From positions 1 through 64,000 of the forward strand of contig JAFQIG010000013.1 in the NCBI GenBank assembly GCA_017397655.1: a DNA stretch of 64,000 nt, read 5' to 3'. Shown here one piece after another: positions 9,090 to 17,372 of this stretch. The position numbers were made by a program, and so were the translations under genes. The notes under the pieces were generated by a model. That model did no database searches and was not told the origin of the DNA. It worked only from the letters and a program-made list of their open reading frames with translations. This DNA comes from Clostridia bacterium. Its GTDB lineage: Bacteria; Bacillota; Clostridia; Oscillospirales; Acutalibacteraceae. How positions within the stretch are numbered: the stretch's first letter is position 1; every line of letters begins with the position of its first letter.

Positions 9090-10961
9090 TCACCGTCCGA
9101 AAAAAACTACATATGCAAAGAATCTGTCCTTGTCCGTTTCTATTTTCAGCGTACCGTTCATCAGCTCCATAAGCGATTTTGCAATCGACAGACCGAGACC
9201 GCTTCCGTCTGTATGACGTGAAGCATCCGCACGCATAAACCTTTCAGCAAGTGCTTCGCCTGATACTTCAATCACATACGACGAAATGTTGCCGACTCCG
9301 ATGATGACGTTATCGCCCTTTTGCATAATCGAAATTTCTGCTTTTGTATTCTCTTTTGCGTACTTGCAGATATTGTTCATCAGGTTATCAAGAACTCGCC
9401 ACAAAAGGCGAGTGTCCGCCAAAACAACCTGCTTTTCGGGTAAAGAAAGCCTTACTTTTATACCTTTCTTTTGTAAGCGTTCCTCAAAACCTATAACCAC
9501 CTGCGGTATAATATCGCACAGGTCGATCATAACGGGATTTACCGATATTTTGCCTGATGTGGCATCAGAAACATCAGCCAGATCCTCAATCAGCTTGCTG
9601 AGTCTTAACGAATGTCTGCCCAGAACGGACAAAAACTGATCTCTTTCCTCTTTGCTGAGATTATCTTTTTTCAGAAGCTGCGCATAGCTCAGAATTGATG
9701 TAAGCGGAGTTTTGATATCGTGCGAAAGATTGGTTATCAGCTCTGCCTTGAACTTGCTGCTTCTGATATACTCATCGGCAGAAACGCTGATACGATCCGT
9801 AATCGATCTGATATCCGCAGCATGATCCTTGAAAGTTCTGAAATATCCCGAGGTATCTATTGATGACGAGATGTCGCCGCCTACATAGCTTTCCGTCTTT
9901 TCCATAATTGACCGCATTTCACGCATGCTTTTGAACAGCACGGGAAGGGTTATCAGCTTTTCAAACAAAAGCATCATTATGACAAGGTGCGTGTAGCTTG
10001 TAAAATAAATGCCTACAGCAACCGACTTTATTATCTGAATGGCAACAAGATAAACTACGCTCTTGTGCGTAAAAGGATATTTTTTATATCTTGCAAAGGA
10101 AACCAGATAGCTCGGTCCTCCGAATGCAATGTCATAAAACACCAGAATCAGAACTGAAAAAATCAGCATATACAGTATTGTCTGATATATTGATGATATG
10201 AAAAAATGGTTTTGTCCCACACCTGACAGGATATAATCACGCAGAATCTCGTCACGTGCATCCATAATGTCGCGTATTTTTCCCATGCAAAAAACCATCA
10301 GCGGCAAAACGGCAGCGAAGAACATATCGGCGCTGACATATGACAGCGGCATATTCCTGTTTTTCTTTTTGCCCATATGCCAAAAAAATCTGAGACAGCA
10401 GCCTGCACACCAAAGACTCAAAAATATAAAAACCGTCATCAGAATATGTGCTATTGCAATATTTTTAAAAAAGCGCATCATTCTGTCGGCACGGTAAAAG
10501 GCGTCCTTTGCCGTCAGATCGGACTTCAGATAACATTCCACCGTTATCGTATCCGTTTCATACAGAGAATCCTTGTTTGCCGAAAACTGTACCGTTACGA
10601 TTTTTGTTGTATGATATGAAAAACTGTCGGTGTAATAGTTCTGTAAAAAAAGCCTGCCGTCAGAGTCTGTCGCCTTGAAAAAGAAGTTGCTTCGATCCTC
10701 GCGGTATTCGGAAGGTACGGAAACCGACAGCTTTTTGTTTCCGTTAAGATACGCTTTGAATACCTTTTGCGACAGATCCTCTGTCTTGCTGTCAATCAGA
10801 AAGTCAACAACACTGTCCGTATAGCTTTCCTTGCCGTATATGTCGCGGACTCTTCTGTCAACAAATGACATTCCTGCCAGAATCGTTGCCGCAAAAAAGA
10901 AAAGAACGGACAACAGCGCAGAAATTATCAGCGCATAGCTTTTGTCCGTTCGTTTTTTCAT
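9090..10961 (-). CDS. membrane sensor histidine kinase
   Basis: A 623-residue sensor kinase. It has an N-terminal membrane anchor, an outside domain to about residue 160, about five further hydrophobic segments, then HisKA and HATPase domains. The phospho-accepting His is near residue 414 in LSHDIKTPLTSILSYAQLL; the N-box DNLMNNICKYA is near 525 and the G-box SGLGLSIAKSLMEL near 585. The ligand is unknown. It lies 7 bases after the response regulator and is followed at once by a degenerate paralogue. The multi-helix middle region differs from simple two-helix kinases and may itself sense membrane or lipid changes (inference). Confidence 0.92.
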   Translation of the reverse strand: MKKRTDKSYALIISALLSVLFFFAATILAGMSFVDRRVRDIYGKESYTDSVVDFLIDSKTEDLSQKVFKAYLNGNKKLSVSVPSEYREDRSNFFFKATDSDGRLFLQNYYTDSFSYHTTKIVTVQFSANKDSLYETDTITVECYLKSDLTAKDAFYRADRMMRFFKNIAIAHILMTVFIFLSLWCAGCCLRFFWHMGKKKNRNMPLSYVSADMFFAAVLPLMVFCMGKIRDIMDARDEILRDYILSGVGQNHFFISSIYQTILYMLIFSVLILVFYDIAFGGPSYLVSFARYKKYPFTHKSVVYLVAIQIIKSVAVGIYFTSYTHLVIMMLLFEKLITLPVLFKSMREMRSIMEKTESYVGGDISSSIDTSGYFRTFKDHAADIRSITDRISVSADEYIRSSKFKAELITNLSHDIKTPLTSILSYAQLLKKDNLSKEERDQFLSVLGRHSLRLSKLIEDLADVSDATSGKISVNPVMIDLCDIIPQVVIGFEERLQKKGIKVRLSLPEKQVVLADTRLLWRVLDNLMNNICKYAKENTKAEISIMQKGDNVIIGVGNISSYVIEVSGEALAERFMRADASRHTDGSGLGLSIAKSLMELMNGTLKIETDKDRFFAYVVFFGR

Positions 10962-10968
10962 GGATATG

Positions 10969-11673
10969 TCATCCTTTCTTCATTTTGTAGCCTTGTCCCC
11001 ATACGACCTTGATATATTTCGGATCGGCAGGATCAATCTCTATTTTTTCTCTGAGATGGCGGATATGTACCGCAACCGTGCTTTCCGCACCGAGAGCCTC
11101 ATCATTCCACACGCGTCTGTATATCTGTGCCAGCGAAAAGACCTCTTCGGGATTTTCCATAAACAGACGCAATATATCAAATTCTGTCGGTGTCAGCTTG
11201 ATTTCTTCGCCGTCAACTCTGACGATCTTTGATTTGTTATCCAGCACGATACTGCCGTTTGTTATGCACGAATCAGCAGGGATCGGAGCAGCTGTACCGC
11301 CGCCGAGCTGTGTATATCTGCGAAGCTGTGAGCGTACTCTTGCCATAACTTCAACCGTGTTGTACGGTTTTGTGATGTAGTCGTCGGCTCCGCAGTTGAG
11401 ACCCAGAATCTTGTCCGAATCCTCGCTCTTTGCGGTCAGCAGAATAACGGGAACATTGCATCCCATTGAACGCAGATTTATCATTGCTTCGATACCCGAC
11501 ATACCCGGCATCATTACATCCATCAGTATCAGATGAATTTCGTTTGTTTTGACTGCCTCGATAGCCTGGTTGCCGTTATATGCTTCAATCGTTTTATAAC
11601 CGTCTGCAGTCAGAAAAATCTTCAACGCAGAGACGATATCTTCATCATCGTCACATATCAGAATTGTATACAT
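10969..11673 (-). CDS. OmpR/VanR-type response regulator
   Basis: A 234-residue regulator with a receiver domain and a winged-helix DNA-binding domain. The acidic pocket DDDED is at residues 8-12, the phospho-accepting Asp is near 52 (ILMDVMMPG), Thr near 80 (LLTAKSED) and Lys near 102 (DDYITKPY). The C-terminal half has LTPTEFDILRLFMENP and VAVHIRHLREKIE, typical of the VanR/PhoB branch. It should be phosphorylated by the kinase encoded 7 bases downstream and act on envelope genes, perhaps its own operon. Start at ATG after GGAGAATCAC. Confidence 0.95.
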   Translation of the reverse strand: MYTILICDDDEDIVSALKIFLTADGYKTIEAYNGNQAIEAVKTNEIHLILMDVMMPGMSGIEAMINLRSMGCNVPVILLTAKSEDSDKILGLNCGADDYITKPYNTVEVMARVRSQLRRYTQLGGGTAAPIPADSCITNGSIVLDNKSKIVRVDGEEIKLTPTEFDILRLFMENPEEVFSLAQIYRRVWNDEALGAESTVAVHIRHLREKIEIDPADPKYIKVVWGQGYKMKKG

Positions 11674-11692
11674 ATGTGATTCTCCTTCTCTT

Positions 11693-14236
11693 TTAATACC
11701 AGATAAATCCGAGCAACAGAATCAGTATAATCCATTGCCACCATAAAATCTTTGACTGCATTTTAAAGCTTGCACTCTTGCCTTCTGCCGTTACCGAAAA
11801 CTCAATGTCTCCGCGACGTACATCCGATTTGGTTACACGCTTTATTGTCATTTTGTCAAGCGATGTTACGGTTTTTTCTTCACCGTTGTTATATGTCAGT
11901 TTTACGGACAGTCCCGTAAAGTCGGGTGATTGCTTGTAAGCAAATTCTCTGTTGTTCGGCAACGAAACGATCTCTATGCTTTGCGCCTCAACCTTTTTGA
12001 CGGTAACCGTCATTGTTACCGATTTGCCGTCATATGTAATTGTCACAATGCGGCTGCCGGGTGTTGCGAGTTGTACGGGAGTGCACTCGAAGCCCTCTGT
12101 TACAGTCTCGGTTGTTCCGTTGTTTTTTGTAACCTTAAGGACGATTCCTTCGGGATCAAAGGTATCTCCGACAAAATACGTTGTCTTGTCAGCGGCAGAT
12201 ACCAGCTCTACGCTCTGCGTTACAACAGCTTTTACGGTTACGTTAAAGTAAAGCTCTGTACCGTTACAACTGACGGTAATCTTCTGCGTACCTGCCTGAG
12301 TCAGTATTGTAGGAGAAAACGTCACATCTTCTACCGGAAGCTTCTTTCCGCTGACATAAACCTCGCTCAGCTCAAAGCCTGTCGTATCAAGTGTATCTCC
12401 GACAAAGTAAACCGTCTTTTCTATATTTTCTGTAATTTCGTATCCCGTGACCGTATCGGGAGTTACATCAACGGAAACGCTCTCGCTTGCCGAGTAGGAC
12501 TTACCGTCAATGACTGCAGTTACCGTAACGGTAAATGTCTCGCCCGAATCATCGGCTGTAACAATCCTTGACGTAAAGGCTTTGCCGTCTTTATCGGTTA
12601 CCGCATAAGAAACCTCTGCATAATCGGCAAACCAACTATCCGACATATCACTGTAAAAGTCCTCTGCCGTCAGCTCCTCACCTTCAAAAATCACGGGAGT
12701 GTTGACAGAAAGAAGCGCATCGACGGCCTGCGGCAGAACATCAACCGAAGCCGTTGCCGTATTGCATTTTGCGATAGGCTTACCGCTGTCGGAATAAACA
12801 CCGCTGTCAGCCGTGCCGACAGGGACACCGTTGCCGCCGATAAAATCTTTTTTGCGTGTGACAGAATAGCTCATTTTAAAAATTCCGCTGTCGTTTTCGT
12901 CAACGGGATTTCCGTTATCGTCAACCATAATCTGCGAAAGCTGTGTATCGGCAACGGAAATTCCGGTCGTTCCGTCACGCATCTCGGTAATAACCGCATT
13001 CGGAACAGCCTTTTTAAGTGCCTTTTTCTGTGCATCGGTCATATAGAAATAACGTGAAACCGTATCTCTTATTTCAACACTGTCAAGACCTTCTCCGAGT
13101 GCCGTAGAAATTTTTTCAAAAACCGTATTAAGATCGGAATCACTGTTGTCAATATAGCAGTAATCGCCGAGAATCGGCTCTTCGTCATCATCCATTCCGG
13201 TGGCTCCCGTATGGTTTGACGAGATGTATGCAAGGTACTTTTTATTTTTGATGTCAACTGCCGCATCGTTTTCGTTTGCATCAAAAAATCCGATGGTATA
13301 GATGAGTGCATCAAGGCTTTCTTTCATTCTGTTTGCACAAGCGATTGCGGCATTTGCCGTGGGAACGGAGGAGTTGTCAAGATCAACAACCTTTGAACTC
13401 CAACCGTATGAGCCGGGACCTCCGTCGGTAAACAGAACAACTACCCTCTGTCTGTCCTGTGAAGGATTTGCATTAAAAATATTCTCTGCCTGTGTCAGCG
13501 CATCGTCGGAATAGGTCGGTCCCTCTGCCGTCAATGAACCGAAGATACTCTCCAGCTCGTCCGTCTTTTCGGCAACGGACACAAGTGCCGTTTCGGGATT
13601 TTTGTCACCTGACAGAATATTTGCATAAAAGCTGTGTGCGTGAGTGTTCAGCGAAGAATCACTCTTTTTCTGTGACGAAGAAAACTCAACAACAGCTATT
13701 CTGTGCGACAGAGAGTTTTCCACGGCACTCTTTGCAATATCATGAACAAAGCCCGTTGCCGCCGCCTGAAGATCGTCTATAGCGCCCGTGTAAAAGACAT
13801 ATTCGCCTTTTTCCTTCGGGGTCGTGCCGGGTTCGATGGGCGTTGCAACAACCTGCTGACCCTCGATATTTGCAACCCATACACCCTCTGTATTGCTGAC
13901 CTTATACTTTTTACCACGAATAACCTCTTCGCCGTCAATTATGTCTCTGAACAGATATTCGATATAATATTCTTTTTCAGGATCAATATCCGCCGTATCA
14001 ACGGCAACGTTATATTCCATACTTCCCGAAACATCCAGAACCATAACAATATCAAGCGGCATCAGAACGCCTGACTGATATGCCGTCAGATCAACGTCAT
14101 ATGTACCGTCGCCGTTGTTTCCGACTGTTTTGCGGCAGACAACACCCGTCTCCTCCTGCGATGATACCTCAAGAGTCATTGTGAAAATCATTACTAACGA
14201 GAGAAAAAGCGCCGTAATCCTTTTGATGTTTTTCAT
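11693..14236 (-). CDS. secreted von Willebrand A domain protein with Ig-like repeats and C-terminal anchor
   Basis: An 847-residue surface protein. It has a signal peptide (to about residue 27) and a VWA domain beginning LDIVMVLDVSGSM (MIDAS metal site near 68-72) with FTDGGPGSYG further on; the domain is interrupted by a long insert after the first strand. The C-terminal half has three bacterial Ig-like (Big_3-type) repeats, each marked by YFVGDT or a similar phrase (about 615-835). It ends in ILWWQWIILILLLGFIWY, a membrane segment with no positive tail and no LPXTG-like motif. Start at the ATG after AAGGTGA rather than a GTG three codons earlier. It probably binds a host or matrix ligand. 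Being first-in-line before the two-component genes, it may be part of what they sense or control (inference). Confidence 0.88.
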   Translation of the reverse strand: MKNIKRITALFLSLVMIFTMTLEVSSQEETGVVCRKTVGNNGDGTYDVDLTAYQSGVLMPLDIVMVLDVSGSMEYNVAVDTADIDPEKEYYIEYLFRDIIDGEEVIRGKKYKVSNTEGVWVANIEGQQVVATPIEPGTTPKEKGEYVFYTGAIDDLQAAATGFVHDIAKSAVENSLSHRIAVVEFSSSQKKSDSSLNTHAHSFYANILSGDKNPETALVSVAEKTDELESIFGSLTAEGPTYSDDALTQAENIFNANPSQDRQRVVVLFTDGGPGSYGWSSKVVDLDNSSVPTANAAIACANRMKESLDALIYTIGFFDANENDAAVDIKNKKYLAYISSNHTGATGMDDDEEPILGDYCYIDNSDSDLNTVFEKISTALGEGLDSVEIRDTVSRYFYMTDAQKKALKKAVPNAVITEMRDGTTGISVADTQLSQIMVDDNGNPVDENDSGIFKMSYSVTRKKDFIGGNGVPVGTADSGVYSDSGKPIAKCNTATASVDVLPQAVDALLSVNTPVIFEGEELTAEDFYSDMSDSWFADYAEVSYAVTDKDGKAFTSRIVTADDSGETFTVTVTAVIDGKSYSASESVSVDVTPDTVTGYEITENIEKTVYFVGDTLDTTGFELSEVYVSGKKLPVEDVTFSPTILTQAGTQKITVSCNGTELYFNVTVKAVVTQSVELVSAADKTTYFVGDTFDPEGIVLKVTKNNGTTETVTEGFECTPVQLATPGSRIVTITYDGKSVTMTVTVKKVEAQSIEIVSLPNNREFAYKQSPDFTGLSVKLTYNNGEEKTVTSLDKMTIKRVTKSDVRRGDIEFSVTAEGKSASFKMQSKILWWQWIILILLLGFIWY

Positions 14237-14246
14237 CGTGATCACC

Positions 14247-15335
14247 TTATTTTATAATTACTGTCTCGTATTCTCTTGTGCCGAGACCTACGCTTTGAAG
14301 TGCATCAAGCTGCATAAAAGGATCCTTGCCGTGCAACTGTCTGAAAAGATGTCCTTCGCCTGACAGTTCCATTCCCTCGGGGATGCCTTCTTTTATGAGG
14401 TTTTCAATTTTGATTGCGTCAAGCGAAGCCTGTTCGATGGCAACGATATCATCACTTGCCATAATGCCGATGTCGGGAACAAGAGCAGGTGTCGTCATTC
14501 CCCAGCAGTCGCAAAGTGCCGTTATCTGAGTCAGAACATTGATGTAATAAACATTGCCGGGTTCAAAGGTGTCAAGAACCGTCTTTGTACAGATAGCCAT
14601 ACCCATCTGGAAATCGGCATAATCGTGTGCATCAAGTGTGATTGCACCTGTCGGACATACCTTAAGGCAATGCTGACAAAGCGTGCAGTGATGATAATTG
14701 ACACGGTAGTTGCCGTCCTTGTCAAAGCGGTTTGCGTAGTGATTACAGGAGGGGATACACGCTTCGCAATGAATACATTTGTCTGCATCCCATACAAGTC
14801 CGCCCTCAAGAGAGTGAATCTCGTGACGTGTGCGTGTGGTAACACAGCCCATGGCGATATTTTTGCACGCACCGCCGTATCCGCACGAGCCGTGACCCTT
14901 GACGTGAGAAAAGTCGATCATCATATCGGCATCGTGGATAAGTCCCGCTACATCAACATGACGGAAGGACTTGAAGTCAACCTGCTTTTCATAAAAATAT
15001 TTATCAAAGTATCCGCAAGCCTCCAGCACGGGACAGCCGAGAACCGACTCGGTATAACCTCTGTTTTCCGGCTTGCGATTGATAAGCGCATGATCGGTGA
15101 TAAAGCATTGACCGCCGTTTTCTTTGATAAAAGAAACAAGCTTTCTGATGAATATCGGAGGTATGGTGGAGTATCCGCTTCCGTCACCAACGTGCATTTT
15201 TATTGCGATTTTTTTACCGTTCACCTTTTCCTTAAGACCGCTTTGCTGTAAAAGTCTGTCAAACTTTGCAGGCAGCGTTTCATTTTCATCGTATTTTGCA
15301 AATGCCATCGGAGCAAACAATACTTCAGAGCTCAT
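14247..15335 (-). CDS. DUF362 protein with two 4Fe-4S ferredoxin clusters
   Basis: A 362-residue protein. The N-terminal two thirds is DUF362 (IAIKMHVGDGSGYSTIPP, FSHVKGHGSCGYGGACKNIAMGC). Inserted at about 185-235 is a two-cluster ferredoxin domain with CIHCEACIPSC and CTLCQHCLKVCP. The family is widespread in anaerobes and of uncertain role, linked to redox or iron-sulfur chemistry. It is cytosolic, with no signal or membrane segment. It lies between a phosphatase gene (10-base gap) and the VWA gene, whose ribosome site overlaps its stop. Its part in an envelope operon is not evident. Confidence 0.88.
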   Translation of the reverse strand: MSSEVLFAPMAFAKYDENETLPAKFDRLLQQSGLKEKVNGKKIAIKMHVGDGSGYSTIPPIFIRKLVSFIKENGGQCFITDHALINRKPENRGYTESVLGCPVLEACGYFDKYFYEKQVDFKSFRHVDVAGLIHDADMMIDFSHVKGHGSCGYGGACKNIAMGCVTTRTRHEIHSLEGGLVWDADKCIHCEACIPSCNHYANRFDKDGNYRVNYHHCTLCQHCLKVCPTGAITLDAHDYADFQMGMAICTKTVLDTFEPGNVYYINVLTQITALCDCWGMTTPALVPDIGIMASDDIVAIEQASLDAIKIENLIKEGIPEGMELSGEGHLFRQLHGKDPFMQLDALQSVGLGTREYETVIIK

Positions 15336-15345
15336 TTTTAAAACC

Positions 15346-15915
15346 TCACTTTATTCTGATAATTTTATCTCCCTTAACCTCATAAGCCGTTTTCGCAATA
15401 TCAATGAGAGGCTTATCGTTTTTGGGAGAATCGGTATAGAAGGCTTCGATCTCACAATCGGGATAAGCGTCAAAAAACGCCTTGATCTTCATTTCACGCA
15501 GATTGAAGTGAAGAATCTTTCCCGTTTTTATATCAAACACCGTAGCAAGATAGTGATTGATACCGAGCCTGTTACACACCTCTTTGACAGAAAAATCGGG
15601 TGATGCCGTGATAATCAGGTCATCTTCCTTTCGGATTTCGTCATAAAAAGGTTTGATTTTTCCTATGTTTTTATCCCAGAAATCGCTCATTGCCTTTTCA
15701 ATATCGGGAATGGCAAGAAACATCTCTTCAACCTTAGGCGCATACTGTGTTAAAAATCCCTCAGCCGTGACCTTTCCTCTTTTATATTTTGCAAAGGCGA
15801 ATAAAACCTTTGGCAAAAGAAGCGCAAGCGACGGTTTCTTTCTGATAAAGTAAAGAAAGAGATCAAAACAACTCTCGCCATCGTAAATCGTATTATCAAA
15901 GTCGTATACATTCAT
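15346..15915 (-). CDS. HAD-superfamily phosphatase (HAD-IB, PSP-like)
   Basis: A 189-residue hydrolase starting with the nucleophile motif VYDFDNTIYDGE (DxDxT, residues 3-7). It has motif II in IITASPDFSVKEVC near 95-107 and the acidic motif YTDSPKNDKPLI near 165-176. Cap and length fit the HAD-IB group (phosphoserine phosphatase-like), which also includes lipid-phosphate phosphatases. The start lies at the motif, leaving no room for a signal. It opens the long minus-strand run, divergent from the sortase island. The substrate is unknown. Confidence 0.85.
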   Translation of the reverse strand: MNVYDFDNTIYDGESCFDLFLYFIRKKPSLALLLPKVLFAFAKYKRGKVTAEGFLTQYAPKVEEMFLAIPDIEKAMSDFWDKNIGKIKPFYDEIRKEDDLIITASPDFSVKEVCNRLGINHYLATVFDIKTGKILHFNLREMKIKAFFDAYPDCEIEAFYTDSPKNDKPLIDIAKTAYEVKGDKIIRIK

Positions 15916-15922
15916 AATAATT

Positions 15923-15951
15923 ATTTTACCATATATATATAATTTTTTCAA
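15923..15951 (-). promoter_or_regulatory. possible promoter of the eight-gene envelope operon
   Basis: Minus strand: TTGAAA (15946-15951), 17 bases, TAAAAT (15923-15928). Transcription would begin about 8 bases below the -10, almost at the HAD start codon, giving a near-leaderless message. The hexamers fit but the position makes this uncertain. Confidence 0.3.
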
Positions 15952-15998
15952 TAGCTTGCTTTTACAATTAAAAAACTTCAAATTGTTTAAGTTTGCTA

Positions 15999-16027
15999 TT
16001 GACAAAAATCAGCTGTTCTGTTATCAT
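15999..16027 (+). promoter_or_regulatory. promoter of the sortase island
   Basis: Perfect TTGACA (15999-16004), 17-base spacer, TATCAT (16022-16027). It gives a leader of about 45 bases before the small surface protein gene. The divergent operon starts less than 100 bases away, so one regulator could serve both. Confidence 0.75.
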
Positions 16028-16077
16028 AATGATGTTTATAAGTGTAATTGTCACTAATTCTTAAGAGGTGTTTCAAA

Positions 16078-16497
16078 ATGAAAAAGTTTTTGGCTTTATT
16101 CCTTGCAGCAGCAGTATTCGTCTGCGGTGCATTCTTTTTGAAGGCAGAGCTGTCCGTCGATGTATCGGCTAAAAGCAGTCCCACTGCTCCCACTGTACCC
16201 GATCCGTCTCACACTCTTCCCACATCTCCCGTAGGTCCCACTCCTTCGGGCACAACCGTACCCGGTCTTACATCTCCCACATCACCCGGTATTACGGCTC
16301 CCACAGCAACTCCTTCTGCAGTTGCTCCCACAACTCCCGACGGTTCAACAGTCACAGGTACTGTTTCCGATACTTCCCCCGAATCACCCGAAACAGGCGA
16401 CGGTGCTTCCGGCATTTTCGCTTTTGCAGGTGTTGTCGTTCTCTTTGCAACAGCTGCTGTTCTCTCCGGCAAGAAAAAGGAATCTGAGGAAGAATAA
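16078..16497 (+). CDS. small Pro/Thr-rich wall-anchored protein (sortase substrate)
   Basis: A 139-residue secreted protein. It has a signal peptide (1-24), a low-complexity stretch rich in Pro, Thr and Ser (about 33-102), then SPETG at 103-107, a hydrophobic helix and a KKKESEEE tail. The layout is that of an LPXTG-type sorting signal with SPETG in place of LPXTG. The sortase gene lies directly downstream, so this is its likely substrate. The Pro/Thr-rich part looks like a wall-spanning stalk with no head domain; it may be glycosylated. Start at the ATG after AAGAGGTG. Confidence 0.82.
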   Translation: MKKFLALFLAAAVFVCGAFFLKAELSVDVSAKSSPTAPTVPDPSHTLPTSPVGPTPSGTTVPGLTSPTSPGITAPTATPSAVAPTTPDGSTVTGTVSDTSPESPETGDGASGIFAFAGVVVLFATAAVLSGKKKESEEE

Positions 16498-16538
16498 TCC
16501 CTCTCATCGCTTTTTCTGCGGTTATTTATTGCAAGAGT

Positions 16539-16578
16539 AGCCTGCGGCGGCAATATGTGCTGAAGCAGGCTCTTTTTT
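16539..16578 (+). terminator. hairpin terminator between substrate and sortase genes
   Basis: AGCCTGC (16539-16545) pairs with GCAGGCT (16565-16571), followed by CTTTTTT. Placed between the stalk protein gene and the sortase gene, it would make the substrate much more abundant than the enzyme, with readthrough feeding the downstream genes. Confidence 0.75.
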
Positions 16579-16598
16579 ATGTGTAAAGGAGTTCTTTT

Positions 16599-17372
16599 AT
16601 GACATCAAAGAACAATTCCGAAAACAAAAAGAATAACAGATCAAAGCTTCTTCTGATCTTTTTTATCATAATAATTGTTGCTGTCGGTGCTTTTTTCGGT
16701 ATTCGTCTTTACAAGGATTACCTTGCCCGCAGAGAAGCCGAAAATCTTTCCGATTACGTCGAAACAACGCTTGATGACCGTGTTTTCAATCCCGTTGATT
16801 TTGCGGCTCTTAAAAAAAGAAATCCCGAAGTGTATGCATGGATCGTTGTGCCCAATACCGATATCGAGCTTCCGATTCTGCAAAGCCATGCTGACGATCT
16901 TTACTATCTTGACCGTGATATCGACGGCAAAAAGTCACGTCTCGGTTCGATCTTTACACAGTCGGCAAACAAGCGTGATTTTTCCGATCCCGTAACGCTG
17001 ATCTACGGTCACAACTACTACACGGGCGGTATGTTCACAAATCTTCATTACTTTGAGGATAAAAAATTCTTCGACGAAAACGAGTATTTTTATATTTACA
17101 CTCCCGACAGACGGCTCACCTACAGAATCGTATCGGCATACAAATACGATGACCGTCACATTCTTAATTCGTTCGACTTTTCCGACGAATCCGTCAGACG
17201 GGAATACTTTGATTATACTCTTAATCCGCTTTCAATGCTGCGCAATGTCAGAGAGGGTGTAACACTTTCAACCGACGATAAGCTGGTTGTTCTCAGCACC
17301 TGCCTTACGGGCGGCTACAGCGGAAGATATCTTGTAAGCGGGGTGTTGATTAACGATGAGCAGACAAAATGA
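16599..17372 (+). CDS. srtB: class B sortase
   Basis: A 257-residue transpeptidase with an N-terminal membrane anchor (about 16-35). Class B features: AWIVVPNTDIELPILQ near 80-95, YGHN with catalytic His near 138, LSTC with catalytic Cys near 235, and the Arg near 243 in GRYLVSG. It cuts a sorting signal between Thr and Gly and joins the protein to the wall. Class B enzymes often favour NPQTN-like signals; here the neighbours carry SPETG and NAQTG, so its preference is open. It is preceded by AAAGGAG. The last 17 bases overlap the next gene, showing coupling. Confidence 0.93.
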   Translation: MTSKNNSENKKNNRSKLLLIFFIIIIVAVGAFFGIRLYKDYLARREAENLSDYVETTLDDRVFNPVDFAALKKRNPEVYAWIVVPNTDIELPILQSHADDLYYLDRDIDGKKSRLGSIFTQSANKRDFSDPVTLIYGHNYYTGGMFTNLHYFEDKKFFDENEYFYIYTPDRRLTYRIVSAYKYDDRHILNSFDFSDESVRREYFDYTLNPLSMLRNVREGVTLSTDDKLVVLSTCLTGGYSGRYLVSGVLINDEQTK

